DNA of 64,000 nucleotides from Cyanobacteria bacterium FACHB-502 (GTDB lineage: Bacteria; Cyanobacteriota; Cyanobacteriia; Elainellales; Elainellaceae): the NCBI GenBank assembly GCA_014695325.1, contig JACJNZ010000052.1:124001-188000 (forward strand), read 5' to 3'. Positions 9,191 to 18,061 of this stretch are shown piece after piece. Below the pieces are notes generated by a model. It searched no databases and was not told where the DNA came from. It saw nothing but the letters and a program-made list of their open reading frames with translations. Positions within the stretch are counted from its first letter, which is position 1. Every line of letters begins with the position of its first letter. Position numbers and translations under genes: made by a program.

Positions 9191-10525
9191 ATGACGGATT
9201 TAGATGCGGTTTTGGACACAGCTCAGCCTACCTTTTTGCAACAGCAAGCCGCCGCGCTGCTGCTTTATCAATCAGTGCTGGAAACAGAGGCGGGCACTGC
9301 GTTTTTGAAGCTGCTCCAGACGCTCACATCGCCCCAGCTCAATGCAGTTCAAGTTCTGCAAGCTTACGGTCACTGGTTCAAAACGCTGGCAAATCTGAAC
9401 CAGAGCTGGCAATTTTACCTGGTGGATCAAATTCTCAAGGCTGAGAATCCCTTTACGCAGCAGGCTCAGAAAATTGCCCTGATTGAAATGCCGCCCCCTC
9501 TTGTTGAAGCTGCCCGGCAGGATCTGCGACTGCTATGGGAACTTTATCGCTGTGGCGGCGAAGAGGTCGCTGAGTGGGTGCAAAAGGCGGCCGAACTGAC
9601 CAATGCGCCAGTTGTTCCTCAGTTTCCGGTAAAGGGCGTTGCCTCAGGAGCGGGTGAAAGACAGGACGATCGAACTCCAGATCTAATAACAAAATTTGCA
9701 CAGACAGGCGATTGGGCAGACCTGATCGAGCCGCTTGCTGCCTATTATCAGCAGTGCGGAACGGGGATTTTTGCGGCTTACCGGGCGTTTCGCTGGCAGG
9801 ATGGGCAGATTTGCGGCATTGCTTATCCGGATACGATTCGTTTGTATGAGTTGGTGGGATACGAAGCCCAGAAAGAAGCTCTGCTAAAAAACACGCAGGC
9901 GTTGCTGAAGGGCTACCCGGCACTGCACGTTTTACTTTATGGCAGTCGTGGGTCAGGCAAATCTTCTCTAGTGAAGTCACTGCTACACCAGTACGGACAG
10001 CAGGGCTTGCGGCTCATTGAAGTGCCGAAGGCTGATTTGCGAGAGCTGCCGGCAATCGTCGATCGATTACGACAGACATCACTCAAGTTCATTATCTTTG
10101 TGGATGATTTGTCGTTTGAGGAGGATGACGACGCTTACAAAGCTTTGAAAGTTGTGCTGGAGGGCAATCTCACTGCAAAACCGCAAAACGTTGTTGTCTA
10201 TGCTACGTCTAATCGACGACACCTGATTCGCGAATTTTTTGCCGATCGCCCCCGTCCCAGCGATGCCGACGAAGTTCACGCCTGGGATACGGTGCAGGAA
10301 AAGCTTTCCTTTAGCGATCGGTTTGGTTTAACCCTCACCTTTAACCCAGCCGATCAGGAAACCTATCTAGAAATTGTGCGGCATTTGGCGCAGGGAATGG
10401 CGATCGAGTCGCAGGACTTGCAGTATCGCGCTTTGCAGTGGGCAACTCGTCACAATGGGCGATCGGGCAGAAGCGCACGACAGTTTGTGGACTTTCTGAA
10501 GGCAGAGCTAGCAGCAGAGCATTAA
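9191..10525 (+). CDS. DUF815 family AAA-type ATP-binding protein
   Basis: A 444-residue protein. The N-terminal ~230 residues are helical and unassigned. A P-loop ATPase of the DUF815 type follows: Walker A in LLYGSRGSGKSSLV (about 255), Walker B in FIIFVDDLSF (about 299) and the sensor-like VVVYATSNRRHLI. The late segment EKLSFSDRFGLTLTF is also characteristic. Family members are annotated only as predicted ATPases, so no substrate can be named. It is transcribed alone, and a GC-rich inverted-repeat element follows the stop. Confidence 0.88.
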   Translation: MTDLDAVLDTAQPTFLQQQAAALLLYQSVLETEAGTAFLKLLQTLTSPQLNAVQVLQAYGHWFKTLANLNQSWQFYLVDQILKAENPFTQQAQKIALIEMPPPLVEAARQDLRLLWELYRCGGEEVAEWVQKAAELTNAPVVPQFPVKGVASGAGERQDDRTPDLITKFAQTGDWADLIEPLAAYYQQCGTGIFAAYRAFRWQDGQICGIAYPDTIRLYELVGYEAQKEALLKNTQALLKGYPALHVLLYGSRGSGKSSLVKSLLHQYGQQGLRLIEVPKADLRELPAIVDRLRQTSLKFIIFVDDLSFEEDDDAYKALKVVLEGNLTAKPQNVVVYATSNRRHLIREFFADRPRPSDADEVHAWDTVQEKLSFSDRFGLTLTFNPADQETYLEIVRHLAQGMAIESQDLQYRALQWATRHNGRSGRSARQFVDFLKAELAAEH

Positions 10526-10563
10526 CTTTAATCGTTTGAAAAGTTCTAATAATGACCCTAACC

Positions 10564-10672
10564 GCCCCCTAACTCACGCCATTAGGGAGGGAACTGAGCT
10601 GATTACGTCACGCTCAAAGTTCCCCCTCGCTCTTTTAGAGCGGCAAGTCAAAAGTTGGGGAATTTAGGGGGC
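10564..10672. repeat. Small inverted-repeat element (MITE/REP-like)
   Basis: About 109 bases bounded by GCCCCCTAACTC on the left and the partly complementary GAATTTAGGGGGC on the right. The left part can also fold on itself (CCCTAAC...ATTAGGGAGGG). The segment TCAAAGTTCCCCCTC inside, together with the GGGGGATTTAGGGGGC-type end, resembles a dispersed non-coding repeat seen in filamentous cyanobacteria. It lies between convergent genes and may also aid termination. Transposase-driven mobility is not shown. Confidence 0.6.
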
Positions 10673-10717
10673 AATGTAGGCTGATATGTAGGCGATTGAC
10701 GATTTGTTAAACAACCT

Positions 10718-11809
10718 CTAAAGCGCAACTTTTGAGCTGGGAAGCGTTGAGCTGGGATAAAGTGCGCTCAGTTCCGGCTGCTGCCAAACTTGCCCATCGA
10801 GTGCCATTTCTTCAATCAGGCTGGCAAGACGGAGTGCCTTGAGCGCCTGTTCGCCGCCAACCGAGGGCTGATTGCCGCCGCGTACACAATTGACAAAATG
10901 CTCTAGCTCGGCATGAAGCGGCTCAATATTGCTGGTTTGCACTTTTTCGATCAAGCCATCCTGTCGGTAAAGCACCTGTCCGTAGTCGGTCAGGCAGTTA
11001 GCAGTCGTTTTACGGTGAATCAGAATCTCATTGTTGAGGAAGTCTGCTTCGGTCAGGGAATTGCGGCAGTGGGCGGAAATGCGGCGAATTTTGCGGTGGG
11101 TAACTTTGCTAGCAGTGAGGGTGGCAACGATACCGTTTGCAAATCCCAAAATTGCCGTTACATAGTCTAGATAGTTTGAATCTGGGGCACGGTTGCCGCT
11201 GGCGGTGAGCTTGACGACAGGCGCACCAACTAACTCCAGCAATAAATCAATGTCGTGAATCATCAAGTCCAGCACGACGGATACATCATTGGCGCGATCG
11301 GAGTAGGGGCTCATGCGGTGCGCTTCAAGAGCAAGCAGCTCCTCGGTTTTAAGAACTTTGTTGAGTTCCTGAAAAGCTGGGTTAAACCGCTCAATATGCC
11401 CTACCTGGAGAATGCAGCGAGATTCAGCGGCAGCGTTGACCAGTGCCTCGGCTTCGGCAATACTGGCGGCGATCGGCTTTTCAATTAGCACATGAACGCC
11501 TGCCTGAAGGCAAGTAGTTCCCACCGCATAGTGCGCTCTCGTGGGTACAGCAATACAAACCGCATCCACATGCTGAATCAGGTCGTGATAGTCCTCAAAG
11601 AAATGCGCTCGATATTTACTTGCCGTATCGATGCCGCGCTCTACGTTCAGATCCGACACGCCAACCAGCTCTACATCCTTTAGTAGGCTCAACACGCGAG
11701 TATGGTGCTGCCCCATGTTGCCCACCCCAATCACCCCAACGCGAATCGGCACGGAGTAGTTGTGCTGCCTGGAGAGATGAGTCTGCCCGATCGATGATTT
11801 TTCCTGCAC
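10718..11809 (-). CDS. Gfo/Idh/MocA family NAD(P)-dependent oxidoreductase
   Basis: A 363-residue protein with an N-terminal Rossmann fold (RVGVIGVGNMGQHHTRVLS, about residues 23-41), the IPTRAHY-like AVPTRAHYAVG segment, and the family's conserved EKP motif in VLIEKPIAAS. The C-terminal alpha/beta domain includes DLMIHDIDLLLELVG. Members oxidise or reduce sugars, sugar nucleotides or inositol; the substrate cannot be read from the sequence. The start is GTG 11809 behind GGAG at suitable distance. A role in sugar-nucleotide supply for the nearby polysaccharide genes is possible but not shown. Confidence 0.9.
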   Translation of the reverse strand: MQEKSSIGQTHLSRQHNYSVPIRVGVIGVGNMGQHHTRVLSLLKDVELVGVSDLNVERGIDTASKYRAHFFEDYHDLIQHVDAVCIAVPTRAHYAVGTTCLQAGVHVLIEKPIAASIAEAEALVNAAAESRCILQVGHIERFNPAFQELNKVLKTEELLALEAHRMSPYSDRANDVSVVLDLMIHDIDLLLELVGAPVVKLTASGNRAPDSNYLDYVTAILGFANGIVATLTASKVTHRKIRRISAHCRNSLTEADFLNNEILIHRKTTANCLTDYGQVLYRQDGLIEKVQTSNIEPLHAELEHFVNCVRGGNQPSVGGEQALKALRLASLIEEMALDGQVWQQPELSALYPSSTLPSSKVAL

Positions 11810-12180
11810 GCCTGCTGTCTCCTACACCACAGAAGAAACGAATGTTACACTAGCTGACTGGAACGCCCCTAGGCAGGCGATGGGTCGCAGTTCCCCTAGC
11901 GGGGTAATCGAGCAATCAAGGACCCGCTTCACGATCGCCACCAGGCTGGGAATAGGGAGCAAAAGTAAAAACCTGGGAAGACTGCGCTCCCGCATTTCCG
12001 TTTCCTTGTTGGTATAGCGATCACGATACATAAAGAATTTTAAAGGTTTGTTGAGCTCAATCATATCGTTGCCCCGATTAATTTTCTGGATTTCACGGAC
12101 GACCGATGCGTTTGCTTGTGTCAGTTTTTGCCCTGTCTATTGGCTTAGGTGACTTTCGCCTAATCATCCTGACCGCGATG
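11810..12180. other. Intergenic region with a short palindrome
   Basis: About 370 bases. A clear copy of the dispersed palindrome CGCAGTTCCCCTAGCGGGGTAATCG lies at 11885-11910. A possible 80-codon minus-strand reading frame (11822-12064) crosses the repeat, has no recognisable features and is not called. Confidence 0.5.
11885..11910. repeat. Copy of the dispersed CGCAGTTCCCC...GGGGTAATCG palindrome
   Basis: TCGCAGTTCCCCTAGCGGGGTAATCG, one of the best copies: CCCC/GGGG arms, short loop and the GTAATCG end. It lies 75 bases upstream of the Gfo/Idh-type gene start. Confidence 0.85.
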
Positions 12181-13206
12181 CTAAAGCTTTTGAGCCGTCC
12201 AGCTTGAGGAAATCAATCCCGCCAGGGCGGCTCCGGCGGCTTCTGCCAAAGTGCTAATTAGGCGATATAGCGCAACACTTCCCAGGACAGCGGCGATCGA
12301 AAAATGGTTCGACAAGAGGGCAACTGCTGTTGCTTCAAACACGCCAATTCCTCCCGGTGCGCCTGGAACGACCAGTCCCAGCAGCCAGGCAATGGTGAAC
12401 CCACTCAGGGCAGGCAGGAGATCGAAAATTTGAAGCGGTTGGAGTGCCTGAAGGATAAACAGAAAGCCGACACCACGCAGCAGCACAAACAGCAGTTCGC
12501 CGAGCAGCGGAATCACGGGATAGCGATACAGAACAGTTTCTCTGGGGCGATCGGTCGCAGTTTCTGCCCTGAAAGAATCGAGTTGAGCCGGAGCCATGTC
12601 CTCTACGGCAGCTGATCCATGTTCAAGCTCTGAATTGCGACCCTGACGAGACTTGCCCTTCAGCTGACGAACGACGTGAAGCAGCCGATTGAGAATGTAG
12701 GGATGCACGATCGCCAGCACAAACACCAGACCCAAAATTTGCAATAGCGCATGGGTTCTCAGGCCGGTCAGCAGGGCAAGACCAAGGGCAGAAGCGGCCA
12801 TTAGCAGCGGTTCCAGCAAAACGCTCAGAGTTGCAGTCGGGGTCGGAATGCCTGCGGCTCGGGCAGCCGTGACTCTGCCGTAGAGGTGCCAGACATTGCC
12901 GGGAAGGTATTTTGCAATATTGGTTTTCAGGTAAGCCTGCATTGCCCAGATTCCTGAGGTTTGCTGTCCCAACTCCCGAAGGATGAGATTCCAGACGTAG
13001 CCCGTCCAGCAATGTGCCAGCAGCGTCACCCCAAATCCCAGCAGCAGGTTGAGCGGCGCAGCTTCCCTAAGTTGAAGCGCGACAACACCCTCCCAGTGCT
13101 GCCTCAGCGTACTGGCAAGGAAAAACAAGGTCGTTCCCAGGATCAGCCAACGCAGATAGGGCTTAAGCCGAGAGATTATAGATTTGCCGATCGGGAGCTT
13201 TGTCAT
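12181..13206 (-). CDS. Lysylphosphatidylglycerol synthase-type transmembrane protein (UPF0104)
   Basis: A 341-residue integral membrane protein with about eight hydrophobic segments. It matches the membrane (flippase-like) part of MprF/AglD proteins: the segment YLKTNIAKYLPGNVWHLYGR is the family's best mark, and the late GLVVPGAPGGIGVFEATAV is also typical. There is no C-terminal aminoacyl-transferase domain, so it should be a lipid-handling or glycolipid-related membrane protein rather than a full LPG synthase. Substrate unknown. It starts 36 bases after the SbcC-like gene ends, on the same strand, so the two may be cotranscribed. Confidence 0.85.
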   Translation of the reverse strand: MTKLPIGKSIISRLKPYLRWLILGTTLFFLASTLRQHWEGVVALQLREAAPLNLLLGFGVTLLAHCWTGYVWNLILRELGQQTSGIWAMQAYLKTNIAKYLPGNVWHLYGRVTAARAAGIPTPTATLSVLLEPLLMAASALGLALLTGLRTHALLQILGLVFVLAIVHPYILNRLLHVVRQLKGKSRQGRNSELEHGSAAVEDMAPAQLDSFRAETATDRPRETVLYRYPVIPLLGELLFVLLRGVGFLFILQALQPLQIFDLLPALSGFTIAWLLGLVVPGAPGGIGVFEATAVALLSNHFSIAAVLGSVALYRLISTLAEAAGAALAGLISSSWTAQKL

Positions 13207-13242
13207 GCAGGCTTTTTAGACGCAAACCAGTGGACGGGCTTT

Positions 13243-16005
13243 TTATGCCTCGCGTTCCACAAAAATAACGTTTTCTGTTACTTTCTCAAAGGTGTCGTCG
13301 TGGCTGATCACAAAGAGCTGACGAAAGGATTTAATTCCAGCGATCGCTTCTGCCAGGCTTTCCCGGCGCGGCTTGTCCATATTGGTCGTTGGCTCATCGA
13401 AGAATGCCACGTCAATGTCTGCCAACACCCGCAGTAATGCTAGCCGAACTGCCAGTGCTGCACACATTTGCTCCCCACCGGACAAATTCACAAATCGGCG
13501 CGTATGCGCTCCTTCCTGCACAATGATTTCGTATTCGTTTGTCCACTCCAGGGCGACATTTTGACGATTCAGCAGTTCTCGGAAGAGACGATCGGCTTCC
13601 TTTGAAATGGATTGCACATATCGTTCGGTAATGCGAGGAGCGGCTTGCTTGTAAATCTTGCGGGCAGTGGTGATAAATTTCAGCACCTTCTGTTTTTCCT
13701 TCAGGGCAAGCTGTGCCCGATCGCGCTGCTCGGCGATGGCTTTGAGGTTGCTGAGCTGGTGTTCTAGCTCTGCTAGAAGTTTGCGCTGCTGCGGCAATGC
13801 CCCAGAGATCCGATCTGCCTGACTGCGAAGGGTGGTGTACTGCATCTCGATCTGCTGTCCCTGCTGGGGGTCGTAGTGCTGCAATAGCCGATCGTATTCC
13901 GCCTGCACCCTCGATCGCGACGATTCAAGCTGCTGCAGGTGAGCGATCGTTTGAATCAGCTCAGATTGAAGCTGGGGCAGCCGCTCTGCCGTTTGCTGCT
14001 GCTGGAGTACGGTGAGATAGCCGTTCTGGTGATTGCGCTGAAGAGATTTTTGCTGCTCGATCTGGTCTTCGATCGCGGCAAAGGGAGCAAGCTGGCGATC
14101 GAGTTCTTGAATTTGCTGCTGAATTTGCTGGTACTCGTGGTAGAGCTTGACGTATTGCGTTTTAAACTCCTCCTGCTTTTCAATCTGCTGCTGAAGAAGC
14201 TGGGCGCGTTCTCTCGGACTGTTGAGGCTCTTAAGCAGATCAGACAATTGTTCGCGCTGTTTGAGGCGATCGGGTTCAGTCTCAATCTCGTCTTTAAGCT
14301 GGTCAAGACGGCTGTGAAGCTGCGATAGCTCTTGCTGAATCTGGCTTTGCTGCTCTTGTTTGGCTTCCAGAGCAGCGACTTCTGCCTGAAACTGATAGAA
14401 GCCTTGCAGTTGAGTTTTGATTTGCTGAAGCTGCTGCTGAAGTTTGGACACAGACACCTGCTCGGACAAATCCGCCAAAATTCGCCAGAGGGCTTGCAAC
14501 AGGTCAGTATTGAGATCTACCCCTGCCTGGACTGCCTCTAATGCCGATTTAACCGATACCGTCGCCAGCAAAGGCACACTGCGCTGCACTTCCCGCAAAA
14601 TTCGAATGGCTTCGTCGGACTGAAGCTGATGCCGATCGCGCTTGGCTTCTCCTTCGCTAACGAGCTGCCGAAGTTCTGCTTCAAACTGTTTCGCGGCTTC
14701 GACGCGGCTGAGCTGTTCCTGCAATCGATCGCGCTTTTGCTCCAGGTCAGGAATATGCTTAATTTGAGCAGCGACCGTTTGGATGCGATCGATCTCCTGC
14801 TGTAGTCGAACGGCTTCCCCCTGGAGCTTCTGGAGCTGTTTGGTGCCGTTTTTATGCTCGGTTTTGTTGATTTGCAGGTGATTGAGCTGATTGGTAAGGG
14901 CGATTTGTGCCTGCTCTAGCTGGGCTTGCTGAGCGATCGCGGGCTGAAGCTGCTGGATTTCTGTCTCGGCTTTTTCCAGGCTTTCGAGCTGGATTTGCAG
15001 GCGCGTTAGCTCTTTGTGGCGATCGAGCAGTGCCTGTTGCTGCTGTTCTTTCTGACGAAGCAGGATTTGCTTTTGCTTGAGATGCTGGTCGAGCTGCTTC
15101 AGGGTTTGGTCTGCTTTAAGATACGCATCATGACTGGCGCGATTGGCGGTACAAAGTTCGACTGCCTGTTCTGCCTGCTGCACTGCCTGCCGGAGAAGCC
15201 CGATCGCCTGCTGCTTACTATCAAGCTGCGTGGTCAACTGCTGCACCTGCTGGGCGGTCTGCTGTACCTGCTCTGCCTGCGCCGCGAACTGCTCCTTCAC
15301 TGCCTGAAGCTTGGCGAGGTCGCCTTCGAGCTGTTGCAGGGCTGCTTCTGATTGGACGATTTCGGTAATGACGGTTTGCTGGCGATCGGTCAGACTGTCC
15401 CACTCGGCTAAATCTGTTTCGTGGCGAACAATCTCATCCGCCAGCTTTGCGACCTGATCTTCGGCATATTTCTCAAGCTGGCGCGAGTCTTTTTGCACCT
15501 GCTGGTATTCTTCAACTTTTAGAATGCTGTCAAAAACAGCCTTGCGATCTTTGGGCGGCTGAAGAAAGTCTACGGTAAAGGTTCCTTGTGGAACGCCGAT
15601 CGTATTCGCAAAAAGTCGCGCCAGATCGGTTCCCGGAGCAACCCCCAACTGCTGTCGAATCCAGGGGAGAATTTCGGCTTCGATACTTCTATAGTCGAGC
15701 TTGACATCAAGCTGCGGATCGTAAACCGTATAGCCTTTCGTCGTGCATCGCTGAATCTCGTAAGTGCGCCCATCTCGATCGGATACAAACATGACGATCG
15801 CCTGAGCACTCCCCGCCCCGTTGCGAATCAAATCCTCCACCTTATACGCGCCGCGATGGTTAAACATGACCCAGGCGATCGCTTCCAGAATGCTCGTCTT
15901 GCCTGCTCCGTTTTCTCCACAGATGGCGTTAGTTCCCGGCTGAAAGCTGAAATGACGATCGCGGTGCGTCTTGAAGTTTTTGAGGGTGACGGAGAGGATT
16001 TGCAT
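13243..16005 (-). CDS. SbcC/Rad50-like SMC-type ATPase without a zinc hook
   Basis: A 920-residue protein when started at ATG 16005 (MQILSVTLKNFKTH); upstream codons to 16194 are not family-like. Walker A is CGENGAGKTS (about 31-40). At the C-terminus the ABC signature is NLSGGEQM, followed by Walker B VAFFDEPTTNMD and the H-loop in FVISHDD. Between them are two long Gln/Glu-rich coiled-coil arms. The Rad50/SbcC zinc hook (CxxC) is absent: the only cysteines are in CGEN, QRCTT, ELCTA and QMCAA. A non-coiled stretch near residues 470-510 (PLLATVSVKSALEAVQAGVD) sits where a hinge would be. Likely role: DNA double-strand end processing. No sbcD nuclease gene is adjacent. Confidence 0.88.
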   Translation of the reverse strand: MQILSVTLKNFKTHRDRHFSFQPGTNAICGENGAGKTSILEAIAWVMFNHRGAYKVEDLIRNGAGSAQAIVMFVSDRDGRTYEIQRCTTKGYTVYDPQLDVKLDYRSIEAEILPWIRQQLGVAPGTDLARLFANTIGVPQGTFTVDFLQPPKDRKAVFDSILKVEEYQQVQKDSRQLEKYAEDQVAKLADEIVRHETDLAEWDSLTDRQQTVITEIVQSEAALQQLEGDLAKLQAVKEQFAAQAEQVQQTAQQVQQLTTQLDSKQQAIGLLRQAVQQAEQAVELCTANRASHDAYLKADQTLKQLDQHLKQKQILLRQKEQQQQALLDRHKELTRLQIQLESLEKAETEIQQLQPAIAQQAQLEQAQIALTNQLNHLQINKTEHKNGTKQLQKLQGEAVRLQQEIDRIQTVAAQIKHIPDLEQKRDRLQEQLSRVEAAKQFEAELRQLVSEGEAKRDRHQLQSDEAIRILREVQRSVPLLATVSVKSALEAVQAGVDLNTDLLQALWRILADLSEQVSVSKLQQQLQQIKTQLQGFYQFQAEVAALEAKQEQQSQIQQELSQLHSRLDQLKDEIETEPDRLKQREQLSDLLKSLNSPRERAQLLQQQIEKQEEFKTQYVKLYHEYQQIQQQIQELDRQLAPFAAIEDQIEQQKSLQRNHQNGYLTVLQQQQTAERLPQLQSELIQTIAHLQQLESSRSRVQAEYDRLLQHYDPQQGQQIEMQYTTLRSQADRISGALPQQRKLLAELEHQLSNLKAIAEQRDRAQLALKEKQKVLKFITTARKIYKQAAPRITERYVQSISKEADRLFRELLNRQNVALEWTNEYEIIVQEGAHTRRFVNLSGGEQMCAALAVRLALLRVLADIDVAFFDEPTTNMDKPRRESLAEAIAGIKSFRQLFVISHDDTFEKVTENVIFVEREA

Positions 16006-16407
16006 CAGACGGCTGGGGATGAGGGTGAATAGGCGAATGAGGAGATGAAGGGGTGGGTGGATGGAGAGCAGAACAATTGAACCAATCTCTACCGCTAGTG
16101 TACTCCGTTTCACTAGAAGCAGGATGCTCGATGATTTGGAACTTGAAGGGCAGATTAGCGTCAAAAAGTGGGACGAATCAGGCTGATTCGGCATTCTCTG
16201 GGGCGTTTCTCAGAAGGAGGTATTCTGTAGAGAGCCAGAGTAGAGTATTATCTTGCTTTGAACCTTATTGTTAATAAGTAGATACATTTATACGGCGGTT
16301 ATTGGTTGGTTGGGATAGGTTTGCAGGCTGCCCTTAAGTCCGTGCGGTTAAAACGCTCAGAAATAACGGATCGAAATAGCTGGTGTTAAGGGGTGAGGAG
16401 GCTCGGT
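16006..16407. promoter_or_regulatory. Divergent region between the SbcC-like gene and the polysaccharide exporter
   Basis: About 400 bases separating divergently transcribed genes, so both promoters should lie here. The stretch around 16225-16290 is AT-rich (TATTCTG, TATTATC, TTAATAAG) and is a plausible promoter zone for the exporter operon. No gene is supported. Confidence 0.4.
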
Positions 16408-17223
16408 GTGAACGGTCGGATCGCAAAAAACTGGAATCGAGTTCGGACGCTCGGCTATCACCGGGACTGGGAGAATTACCGGGATTTGCTGATCGTCCTG
16501 GTGCAGAAAGAACTGAAAGTGCGCTACAGCAATAAGGCACTGGGCTATGTCTGGTCGATCGCCAATCCGCTTGCCTCTGCGCTGGTTTACTTTGTTGCCT
16601 TTCAAATCTTGATGCGGATCAATATTCCGGGCTATCCGGTAATTTTGCTGTCGGGCATATTTCCCTGGCAGTGGTTTAGCAACGTGGTGGTCTCCTCGCC
16701 CAATGTGTTTGTGGGTAACTCAAGTATTATTAAAAAGGTTAATTTCCCCCGCAATATTATTTTGCTTTGCACCGCTTTGAATCACATGATTCACTTCGTC
16801 GTTTCGATTCCGGTGCTGACAATTTTTTTGATTGCCTTTAACCATATTCCGACTTTCACCTGGGTCTGGGGTATTCCGGTGCTGCTGGTGATTCACTTTT
16901 TAATGGTTTATGGAATTGGGCTGGCACTTGCCTCGATCAACCTATTCTTCCGGGATTTAGAACGGCTGACGGGCATTATTATGAACTTCACCTTTTTCCT
17001 GACTCCGATTCTTTATCCGCTGGAACAGATTCCGCCTCACATTCGCAAATTCATCTGGCTCAATCCGGCGGCTCCGCTCATTGCAAGCTGGCGAGAGCTG
17101 TTTCTCTACGGCAAATTGGAGCCGATGTACCTGCTGTATAGCCTGCTGTATGCGATCGCCTTTTTCGCGATCGGTCAGATGATCTATCGCAAGCTTTCCT
17201 GGAAATTTGCAGAACTGATATGA
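16408..17223 (+). CDS. wzm: ABC-2 polysaccharide export permease (Wzm/TagG/KpsM type)
   Basis: Inner-membrane channel subunit of an ABC exporter for polysaccharide or lipid-linked glycans. The protein has six predicted membrane helices. The N-terminal amphipathic region with DLLIVLVQKELKVRYSNKALGYVWS and the GIFPWQWFSN, FFRDLERLTGIIM and FLTPILYPLEQIP segments are typical of the family. GTG 16408 is favoured because GAGGAGG ends six bases before it; GTG 16393 overlaps that site. The stop overlaps the start of the next gene in ATGA, so the permease and its ATPase are translationally coupled. Confidence 0.92.
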   Translation: MNGRIAKNWNRVRTLGYHRDWENYRDLLIVLVQKELKVRYSNKALGYVWSIANPLASALVYFVAFQILMRINIPGYPVILLSGIFPWQWFSNVVVSSPNVFVGNSSIIKKVNFPRNIILLCTALNHMIHFVVSIPVLTIFLIAFNHIPTFTWVWGIPVLLVIHFLMVYGIGLALASINLFFRDLERLTGIIMNFTFFLTPILYPLEQIPPHIRKFIWLNPAAPLIASWRELFLYGKLEPMYLLYSLLYAIAFFAIGQMIYRKLSWKFAELI

Positions 17224-17999
17224 GAGAGCCAGTCATCACTTTCTATAACGTCAGCAAGTCTTACCCGCTCTATCGGCATATTCGGGGCATCAAAAACTTT
17301 GTCTTCAATATGCCCAAGCATCTGAAAACGATGCAGCAGGAGCAGTATGAGGCACTGCGAGATATTACGTTTGAGGTGTACGAAGGCGAAAAGTTCGGCG
17401 TTATCGGCAACAACGGAGCCGGAAAAAGTACCACGCTGGGACTGATTGCAGGCGTACTGAAGCCAAACCGGGGACGAGTCATTGTGCGGCGGCGCGTGTC
17501 TCCCCTGCTGGCTCTGGGGGCAGGCTTTCACCCGGAACTCAGTGGGCGAGACAATATTATGCTGAACGGTGTGCTGATGGGCTTGACCCGCCGCGAAATC
17601 CGGGAAAAAGAAGAGGAAATTATTGATTTTTCGGAGCTGGGCGAGTTTATCAACCATCCAATTCGGATGTATTCAACGGGAATGGTGGCGCGATTAGGAT
17701 TCTCAGTCGTTGCCCATCTCGACCCGGAAATTTTGCTGATTGATGAAGTGCTGGGCGTGGGTGACATTCGCTTCCAGAAGAAATGCCTGGATAAAATGAA
17801 GACCTTCCAGGATAGCGGCGTAACGATGGTGCTGGTCACTCACTCCGTTGCCAGCGTGATGAATCTGTGCGATCGCGTCATGTGGATCGACAACCACGAA
17901 ATCAAAATGATTGGTGATCCGACCGAGGTAGTGACCTACTACTCAGAGGCAGCGGGTGTGCCGATCGACTTGAGCGCAGTCAACAAAGCAAAGCTATAG
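17220..17999 (+). CDS. wzt: ABC polysaccharide export ATPase (Wzt/TagH/KpsT type)
   Basis: ATPase partner of the preceding permease. It shows Walker A GNNGAGKST, the signature YSTGMVARLGFS, Walker B EILLIDEVLGVGD and the switch His in VLVTHSVASV. The N-terminal FYNVSKSYPLYRH with an insert before the Walker A motif is typical of the Wzt/TagH branch. At 259 residues it lacks the C-terminal carbohydrate-binding domain of long Wzt proteins, so substrate capping is not recognised by this subunit. Its ATG overlaps the permease stop by four bases. Confidence 0.93.
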   Translation: MREPVITFYNVSKSYPLYRHIRGIKNFVFNMPKHLKTMQQEQYEALRDITFEVYEGEKFGVIGNNGAGKSTTLGLIAGVLKPNRGRVIVRRRVSPLLALGAGFHPELSGRDNIMLNGVLMGLTRREIREKEEEIIDFSELGEFINHPIRMYSTGMVARLGFSVVAHLDPEILLIDEVLGVGDIRFQKKCLDKMKTFQDSGVTMVLVTHSVASVMNLCDRVMWIDNHEIKMIGDPTEVVTYYSEAAGVPIDLSAVNKAKL

Positions 18000-18061
18000 A
18001 AAATAGGCTTGCAAAACGCAAAGTTACAGACAGTGCAACGCTAGAGGCAGTATCGACGGTC

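Noticed and set aside
9920-9970. RGSG inside the DUF815 protein (YGSRGSGKSS), similar to the HetR-inhibiting pentapeptide
   Set aside because: It is the Walker A loop of the ATPase, is not C-terminal and ends in Lys instead of Arg.
11822-12064. 80-codon minus-strand frame in the intergenic region
   Set aside because: Runs through a dispersed palindrome and has no protein-like features.
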